The position numbers and the translations under genes were made by a program. The notes beneath the pieces are model-generated. The model did no database searches and was not told the DNA's origin. It saw only the letters and a list, made by a program, of their open reading frames with translations. Of a DNA stretch of 64,000 nucleotides, positions 59,470 through 64,000 are shown piece by piece (the stretch's first letter is position 1; every line of letters begins with the position of its first letter). The DNA comes from Deltaproteobacteria bacterium. GTDB lineage: Bacteria > Bdellovibrionota > JACOXK01. The stretch covers positions 1 to 64,000 of the forward strand of contig JACPKQ010000003.1 of the NCBI GenBank assembly GCA_016186995.1. Direction: 5' to 3'.

Positions 59470-59554
59470 CTATTCTAAAATTCAGATGCTCTTATTCATC
59501 GCATTTTCATTAAGAATAGCTACGCTTCCGTAGGTTCAAGTCCTTTCCCCGGCA
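59470..59554 (+). repeat. 85-bp direct repeat, right copy
   Basis: Second copy of the repeat at 54677-54761. A hairpin GTGGC/GCCAC directly precedes it. The flanking 348-bp gap 59212-59560 also holds the small gene at 59251 and nothing else recognised. Confidence 0.85.
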
Positions 59555-59560
59555 TCATTT

Positions 59561-60991
59561 TTATGGTTTCCAGATGTTGTCTTCATCCCCATTGACACCC
59601 ATAAGGTAGATAAGATCTTCCTCTTCTTCAAAGTTAGATTGAGTGAGGTTTTGGAGTATTTTTTGGTAAGAACGTGTTTTTCCTTCTAAGAAATAATCGA
59701 GAAAAGCAAAAGTATTAGGAACTGAAGTAGTGCTATATGTTGGAAGCCCTGATGTAATAATTTCTAAATTGTGAGTTCCCCCTTTTTTTGTAAAAAATTG
59801 TCCTTTGAAATAAGGATAGGTGCTACATCCGTTAAAAAAGTAAATTTGGTATTTGTCTTTATTAAATTGAATATCTTGAAAATCACGAGAGGTGAGATCA
59901 AGGTTACCCCCTAATCCTGAATGGCCATCATAAAGAATAATATCTGCATTTTCAAAAGCAGGTTTGACGTAATAGTGAAAAGTATAATCTTTAGATTCAA
60001 TAGAGGTATCTGTAAGAAGAATTTGTATTCTTATGTTTAAAGGTGTTTTAAGTTTGGAAGTGCTAGTTTTTTCTAACTGAGTTAAAAAATTAAGCCCTTG
60101 AGCAAAACTATTTTTTCCATCTCGGTTGCCATCTCTGTAAACGCGAAATAATTCTTTTTCAACAATTTTTTTAAACCCTCTTGATTGAAGTTCCTTAATG
60201 ATTGTTCGATAGGCTTTATAAGCATCATCTTTTTTTCTACGTTTGACCCTTTTTGAATTTTCAAAATTGTGAACATCCACATCATCCATGTATCCAAAGA
60301 AAAGTGCTATATCGAGTGTTTCCCCGTTTCCATTATCACTATAAAGTTTGTCATATTCTGGGTAAGAAAGTTTTGTGCTTTTTTTTCTCTTAAGCCTTCC
60401 TTGTGTGCGAACAACATTGATGTTGTCTTTTTTAAGCCGACATTGTGGTAAATCTGGGTCCCAAAAATACCAGAAATCTTCTTTTGAATTATACTCTCTA
60501 TCCGTGCAAGGATTGAACTTTTTAGAAAAACTGAGGTCATAAATTTTATCAGGTTCAAGGGGAAGTTTAATAGGAACTTTTCTTATAGCTCTCTTATAAC
60601 TTTTGCCTCCAAAAGCTTCTTTGTCGAAAACAACAGTTCCTTCAAAATCATAGTGAATTTTTTTACGTTGTGGATCACTCGTGTTTTCTATTTTTTTAAA
60701 AGTGACTTTATAGTGATGATTTTCTCCTAAAACACCCTTATAACCAAATTCTTTGTAAAATGATTCAGATTGAAACGCACCTACAAGGTAATCGAGTTGT
60801 TGTTCAATAATGGGAAGTGTTTCATGTCGATCGCCTTCGTTAAGTTTTAAAAAATTAATATCGCTTGCAAGCGCTTCAAGAACTGTACTAAAAGTAAGAG
60901 TTGCCTCTGTTGATCGCAATCCATAATAACTATGTGACAAAAAGGGAATCAAGCAAAGAATGAAGATACCTATGCGAAACATATACTTCAT
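59561..60991 (-). CDS. Exported protein with caspase-clan-like His/Cys motifs
   Basis: 476 residues. Signal peptide MFRIGIFILCLIPFLSHS near the N-terminus. A beta-rich first half ends near residue 160. The C-terminal half has ADIILYDGHSGLGG (His357) and YQIYFFNGCSTYPYF (Cys389), the strand-His-Gly and strand-Cys order of clan CD peptidases (caspase, gingipain, CHAT). RDGNRDGKNS near 287 resembles an acidic Ca2+-type loop. Peptidase activity is inferred only. Its stop lies just inside the chromosome after the island. Confidence 0.6.
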   Translation of the reverse strand: MKYMFRIGIFILCLIPFLSHSYYGLRSTEATLTFSTVLEALASDINFLKLNEGDRHETLPIIEQQLDYLVGAFQSESFYKEFGYKGVLGENHHYKVTFKKIENTSDPQRKKIHYDFEGTVVFDKEAFGGKSYKRAIRKVPIKLPLEPDKIYDLSFSKKFNPCTDREYNSKEDFWYFWDPDLPQCRLKKDNINVVRTQGRLKRKKSTKLSYPEYDKLYSDNGNGETLDIALFFGYMDDVDVHNFENSKRVKRRKKDDAYKAYRTIIKELQSRGFKKIVEKELFRVYRDGNRDGKNSFAQGLNFLTQLEKTSTSKLKTPLNIRIQILLTDTSIESKDYTFHYYVKPAFENADIILYDGHSGLGGNLDLTSRDFQDIQFNKDKYQIYFFNGCSTYPYFKGQFFTKKGGTHNLEIITSGLPTYSTTSVPNTFAFLDYFLEGKTRSYQKILQNLTQSNFEEEEDLIYLMGVNGDEDNIWKP

Positions 60992-61005
60992 TATTATTAA
61001 ATTTT

Positions 61006-61590
61006 TTATTTTTTTTTGTCAAACGGTTCTATACCACAAGCTTTGAGTGCTTGTATGACTTCTTCAATAGGCAGCCCTATAACATTTGTAAAAGATCCTT
61101 GCACTTTTTCTATAAAAGGGTCTTTTATTTCTTGAATGGCATAGCCTCCTGACTTATCTGTCACATCATTGTTATCTATATAATTTTTGATTTCTTTTGT
61201 ATTTAATTTTCTAAATCGTAGTCTCGTTAAAACAGTTTGAGAAATTTCTTTTTGTGACTGTGTATCTAAAATAGTAAAGCCCGTTATAACATCTTGAGAG
61301 ACTCCAGAAAAAAATTGAATCATGTGGAAAGCTTCGTTTTTATCTTTAGGTTTCTCAAATATTTTTCCTCGGCACACAACAAAAGTGTCTGCTGCAAGAA
61401 TAACTCCTTCTTTTTTTTGAGCACCATGACGCGCCTTATCTTTTGAAATCTGAGTCGCGTTTTCTTGGGGTGAAAGTGTAGGGTTTATAACCTCGTGAAT
61501 TCCACTTGGACACACTTCAAAATCAAAACCTGCTTTCTTAAGCAGTTCTACTCTGCGTGGTGAACTTGAGGCAAGAATCAATTTTTTCAT
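61006..61590 (-). CDS. maf: Maf-family nucleotide pyrophosphatase
   Basis: 194 residues. LILASSSPRRVELLKKAGF at the N-terminus, KDKARHGA, ILAADTFVVCRGKIFEKP (catalytic Asp), TRLRFRKL and GGYAIQ all match the Maf/YhdE family. These hydrolyse dTTP/UTP or modified nucleotides for house-cleaning. It overlaps the upstream dihydrouridine synthase gene by 4 bp (same strand), so it is the second gene of that pair. Confidence 0.93.
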   Translation of the reverse strand: MKKLILASSSPRRVELLKKAGFDFEVCPSGIHEVINPTLSPQENATQISKDKARHGAQKKEGVILAADTFVVCRGKIFEKPKDKNEAFHMIQFFSGVSQDVITGFTILDTQSQKEISQTVLTRLRFRKLNTKEIKNYIDNNDVTDKSGGYAIQEIKDPFIEKVQGSFTNVIGLPIEEVIQALKACGIEPFDKKK

Positions 61591-62567
61591 GCGGCTTTGG
61601 TTACTTCCAGGGTGTCAAAATATTGATGAATCATTTCATGTATTTGAGAAAGATCGAGAATGGTTTGAATGTTTTTTCTAAAAACATTGCTGTGAGGAAG
61701 GCCTTGGGAATACCAAGCAAAGTGTTTTCGCATAAGAATAATACCTTCTGGATGACCATATCTTTCAAGAGACCATTCTAAATGGTTGAGAATCTGATTT
61801 TTAATATAATGGGGTGTGGGTTCAAAAACATTTTCTTTATTTTGCATTCCAAGAATTTGCTTAAAAAGCCAAGGTCTTCCTTGAGCTCCGCGGCCAATCA
61901 TAACACCATCACACCCAGTTTCTTCAAGCATAGCTTTGGCTTTAAAAGCATCAGTCACATCACCATTCCCAATAACAACCATAGAAGTGTTTTCTTTAAG
62001 TTTTTTAATTTTTGCCCAACGCGCCTCTCCTCTAAAGCGATCTACTTTTGTTCGAGCGTGCATAATAATACCTACGCAACCTTCACCCTCTGCTATTTTT
62101 GCAATTTCCAAATAATTCATATGAAGGTCATCCCAACCCAGTCTTATTTTAATTGTCAGGGGTAGGGGTGTTGCTTTGTGCACAGCACGAATTATTTTTT
62201 GAACAAGAAGTGGATCGTTCATCAGTGCACAACCTGCTTTTGTTTTTGTAACTGATTGAGAAGGGCACCCCATATTGATATTAAGAATTTTAGCTCCGGC
62301 ATTATAGGCCATGCGTGCTGCATCTGCCATAATGTGAGGATCATCACCTGCTAATTGAATGCCTACAGGTTGTTCTTCAGGGTGAAGATCCATTTTTCGA
62401 AGGGTTTTGACCCCTCCGTGAAGGACAGAGTTAGAATTAATCATTTCGCTAAAAACGAGGCCACACCCGTAGCGTTTTGCATAAACACGAAAAATCATGT
62501 CCGTAATGCCTGCCAGAGGGGCAAGCATAAGGTTGTTTTCGAGTGTGAGATTTCCTATTTTAAGCAT
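61587..62567 (-). CDS. dusB: tRNA-dihydrouridine synthase (DusB-like)
   Basis: 326 residues, FMN-dependent TIM barrel. LAPLAGITDMIFR at the start, GIQLAGDDPHIMADAA, NINMGCPSQSVTKTKAGCALM with the catalytic Cys, TIKIRLGWDD, GIIMHARTK, VIGNGDVTDAFKA and DGVMIGRGAQGRPWLF. It reduces specific uridines in tRNA D-loops. DusB-type by overall pattern; the exact tRNA position is not decided. First gene of the dus-maf pair. Confidence 0.93.
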   Translation of the reverse strand: MLKIGNLTLENNLMLAPLAGITDMIFRVYAKRYGCGLVFSEMINSNSVLHGGVKTLRKMDLHPEEQPVGIQLAGDDPHIMADAARMAYNAGAKILNINMGCPSQSVTKTKAGCALMNDPLLVQKIIRAVHKATPLPLTIKIRLGWDDLHMNYLEIAKIAEGEGCVGIIMHARTKVDRFRGEARWAKIKKLKENTSMVVIGNGDVTDAFKAKAMLEETGCDGVMIGRGAQGRPWLFKQILGMQNKENVFEPTPHYIKNQILNHLEWSLERYGHPEGIILMRKHFAWYSQGLPHSNVFRKNIQTILDLSQIHEMIHQYFDTLEVTKAA

Positions 62568-62642
62568 AGACCAAAACCTCTATACCCTCATACCCTCCCT
62601 GTCATCCGGAGTATGTGTTCATGACAACTTCCTGAGTTTATC

Positions 62643-62825
62643 CTATTTTCTTTTTTTGGATTTTGTTTTTGATATTTTAAGCTTATGTCCACAGGTAGGG
62701 CATTGTTTAAGATCGAGAGATTCATTTACTAAAGCTTCCACAAAAGCATGGGGTGTTTTTGTTTTCCGAGTTAATTTTTTATAGGTTGTCTTATCAAGAA
62801 GGATGTTAAGATGAAATTTTTCCAT
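62643..62825 (-). CDS. Small protein with C-terminal zinc-ribbon half
   Basis: 60 residues from the ATG at 62825 (MEKFHLNILL); the track start at 62906 would overlap the divergent patatin gene. FHLNILLDKTTYKKLTRKTKTPHAFVEALVNES suggests a short ribbon-helix-helix-like or helical domain; LKQCPTCGHKLK provides one CxxC and the tail is basic. Function unknown. Could be a small DNA-binding regulator of the patatin gene next to it, an inference from position only. Confidence 0.5.
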   Translation of the reverse strand: MEKFHLNILLDKTTYKKLTRKTKTPHAFVEALVNESLDLKQCPTCGHKLKISKTKSKKRK

Positions 62826-62886
62826 ATCATGAGTATACCCAAAACTTGTGAGAAAAAAATCTATTTTTATGTGATATAATCTTAAC

Positions 62887-64000
62887 ATGGTTAAGGGGCG
62901 ACACAAAAGTTTAGGTATCGTTTTAACCGGTGGGGGTGCAAGAAGTGCCTATCCACTTGGGGTTCTCAAATTTATTTTTCATGATTTGAATGTTAATCCT
63001 CAAGATGTTGTTCTTGTAGGTTCTTCTGCAGGGGCTATTAACGCTCATTATCTTGCTCAGAATGCCCATCGAGGTTTTGGTGTCATCATTAATGAGCTTT
63101 GTGGTGTTTGGGAAGGTCTTCATGTTGAAAGTATTTATAAAACAAATATTTCGAGTATTTCAAAACTTGTAGGGCGTTGGCTTTACAATTCGACTATTGG
63201 AAAGCTGAGCCATAAACAAAAGATAGAATCTTTTTTAGATTCAACACCGCTTTACGAACTTTTAAAATCGCTTTCAGATACAAGACAACTTCACAAAAAC
63301 ATAGAAGAAGGTGTGATTAGTGGCTTGGGTATTACAGCGACCCAGTATGGTACGGGGCGAGCCATTACTTTTTATCATGCTTCCCCTACAAACCCCGTGA
63401 AGAAGTGGTGGTATCCAAAAAGAGAGGGTGTGCCTACAAAAATTGGTTTAAAACATGTTCTTGCTTCAGCTGCCATTCCTGTTCTTTTTCCTTCTGTACG
63501 AGTTGGTAAATATTTTTATGGTGACGGAAGTGTTCGGTTTACAGCCCCTTTAAGTCCAGCCATTCATATGGGAGCAAACAAGATTCTTGCTATTGGCTTA
63601 AGAAAGATTGAAACCTCAGAGCTTGTTCCAGCTCAAGAATATCCTTCGATTGCTCAAATTGGGGGTACACTTCTTAACGCTATTTTCCATGACTCTTTAG
63701 ATTATGATGTGCATACGCTGCGGAAGATTAATAAACTGGTACAAATTTCACGTGAGTCTTTAGAAGATTATGTTTTTATTAATACGATTCTTGTTCAGCC
63801 CTCAAGAGATTTAGGTATTTTGGCATTAGCTTATGAACAATCTATGCCACAAAAGCTTAAGTTTCTTTTAAAAAGTTTAGGTTCTCAAGGTAGGGGTAGT
63901 GCAGACCTTTTAAGCTATCTTCTCTTTGAAGGTATCTATATCAAAAAACTCATACAGCTAGGCTATGAAGACGCTAAAGCCAGAAAAATCGAAATTGAAA
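62887..64000 (+). CDS. Patatin-like phospholipase (3' end outside window)
   Basis: 371 codons are open to the window edge, which is why the ORF track lacks it. Oxyanion motif VLTGGGARSAYPLGVL near residue 15, nucleophile in VGSSAGAIN (GxSxG, near 53), and catalytic Asp in YGDGSVRF (near 216). The family hydrolyses acyl chains from phospholipids; related proteins include secreted toxins and cytosolic lipases, and no signal peptide is seen here. TATAAT ends 8 bases before the ATG with no ribosome site, so the mRNA may be leaderless. Confidence 0.88.
   Translation, partial: MVKGRHKSLGIVLTGGGARSAYPLGVLKFIFHDLNVNPQDVVLVGSSAGAINAHYLAQNAHRGFGVIINELCGVWEGLHVESIYKTNISSISKLVGRWLYNSTIGKLSHKQKIESFLDSTPLYELLKSLSDTRQLHKNIEEGVISGLGITATQYGTGRAITFYHASPTNPVKKWWYPKREGVPTKIGLKHVLASAAIPVLFPSVRVGKYFYGDGSVRFTAPLSPAIHMGANKILAIGLRKIETSELVPAQEYPSIAQIGGTLLNAIFHDSLDYDVHTLRKINKLVQISRESLEDYVFINTILVQPSRDLGILALAYEQSMPQKLKFLLKSLGSQGRGSADLLSYLLFEGIYIKKLIQLGYEDAKARKIEIE

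Larger units (their letters stand above)
54739..59554. mobile_element. 4.8-kb tRNA-Leu-associated genomic island without integrase
   Basis: Bounded by two 23-bp copies of the tRNA-Leu(TAG) tail (54739-54761 and 59532-59554). Contents: a STAS-like gene and ATPase remnant, XRE regulator, MunI-like endonuclease and MT-A70 methylase, a nuclease/exonuclease fusion, a HAD phosphatase and a 50-residue basic protein. No tyrosine or serine recombinase is encoded. The chromosome resumes with the exported-protein gene at 59561. Boundaries are inferred from the repeats. Confidence 0.7.

Noticed and set aside
54556-59560. Integrase or transposase within the tRNA-Leu island
   Set aside because: All frames given were read; none shows tyrosine recombinase, serine recombinase or DDE transposase motifs.

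Overview
The window is a chromosomal segment of an AT-rich, diderm (Gram-negative) bacterium. Outer-membrane biology is clear: LptD, a LolC/E-type permease, TolC plus an RND pump, and a lipoprotein. It also carries a bacterial mevalonate pathway (diphosphomevalonate decarboxylase, a GHMP kinase, class II HMG-CoA reductase), leucine-catabolism genes and several large exported proteins of unknown function. This combination fits Bdellovibrio-like or other former deltaproteobacterial lineages best. No rRNA is present, so the assignment is inference.

Layout: 0-5 kb holds mevalonate genes and a divergent methylcrotonyl-CoA carboxylase beta / enoyl-CoA hydratase pair, whose product HMG-CoA is the reductase substrate. 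5-8.5 kb: 2-oxoacid:ferredoxin oxidoreductase (fused gamma-alpha, plus beta) and a small RRM protein. 8.5-12.5 kb: three minus-strand genes (isoprenylcysteine-type methyltransferase, a large exported protein, a GAF-like protein). 12.5-16.8 kb: tRNA thiolation and RNA/ribosome genes (cysteine desulfurase, mnmA, rnc, der). 17-19.9 kb: an NSS transporter with a 35-residue MetS-like small subunit absent from the ORF track, then ychF. 20-29 kb: lipoprotein with HEGGH, RhlE-type helicase, tandem deoxynucleoside kinases, archease-rtcB, a radical SAM enzyme, and a LolC/E permease. 29-41.8 kb: an AsmA-like giant, a strongly structured 430-bp intergenic region, then a long plus-strand run accD-folC-lptD-pabA-gap-pgk-tpiA-secG-tRNA-Leu(GAG).

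Two accessory regions follow. At 42.2-49.1 kb, between tRNA-Leu(GAG) and tRNA-Arg(TCG), lies an H-NOX signalling locus: histidine kinase, H-NOX heme/NO sensor, PAS kinase, response regulator, XRE regulator with a perfect 16-bp palindrome upstream, second response regulator and a degenerate kinase. At 54.5-59.55 kb, the 3' end of tRNA-Leu(TAG) is followed by two tandem units bounded by three copies of a 23-bp tRNA tail. One unit is 208 bp. The other is 4.8 kb and carries a MunI-like restriction-modification system, a Cas4-like/DEDD exonuclease fusion, a HAD phosphatase and small proteins. Both units share the same left and right ends and neither encodes an integrase.

The last part (59.5-64 kb) holds an exported protein with a caspase-clan-like His/Cys pair, maf, a tRNA-dihydrouridine synthase, a small zinc-ribbon protein and a patatin-like phospholipase cut by the window edge.

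The most interesting non-coding signals are a roughly 158-bp repeat at 16982 and 33213, whose core is conserved while its terminal stem differs yet still pairs, a 242-bp long-inverted-repeat element at 32951, and the tandem tRNA-tail units.
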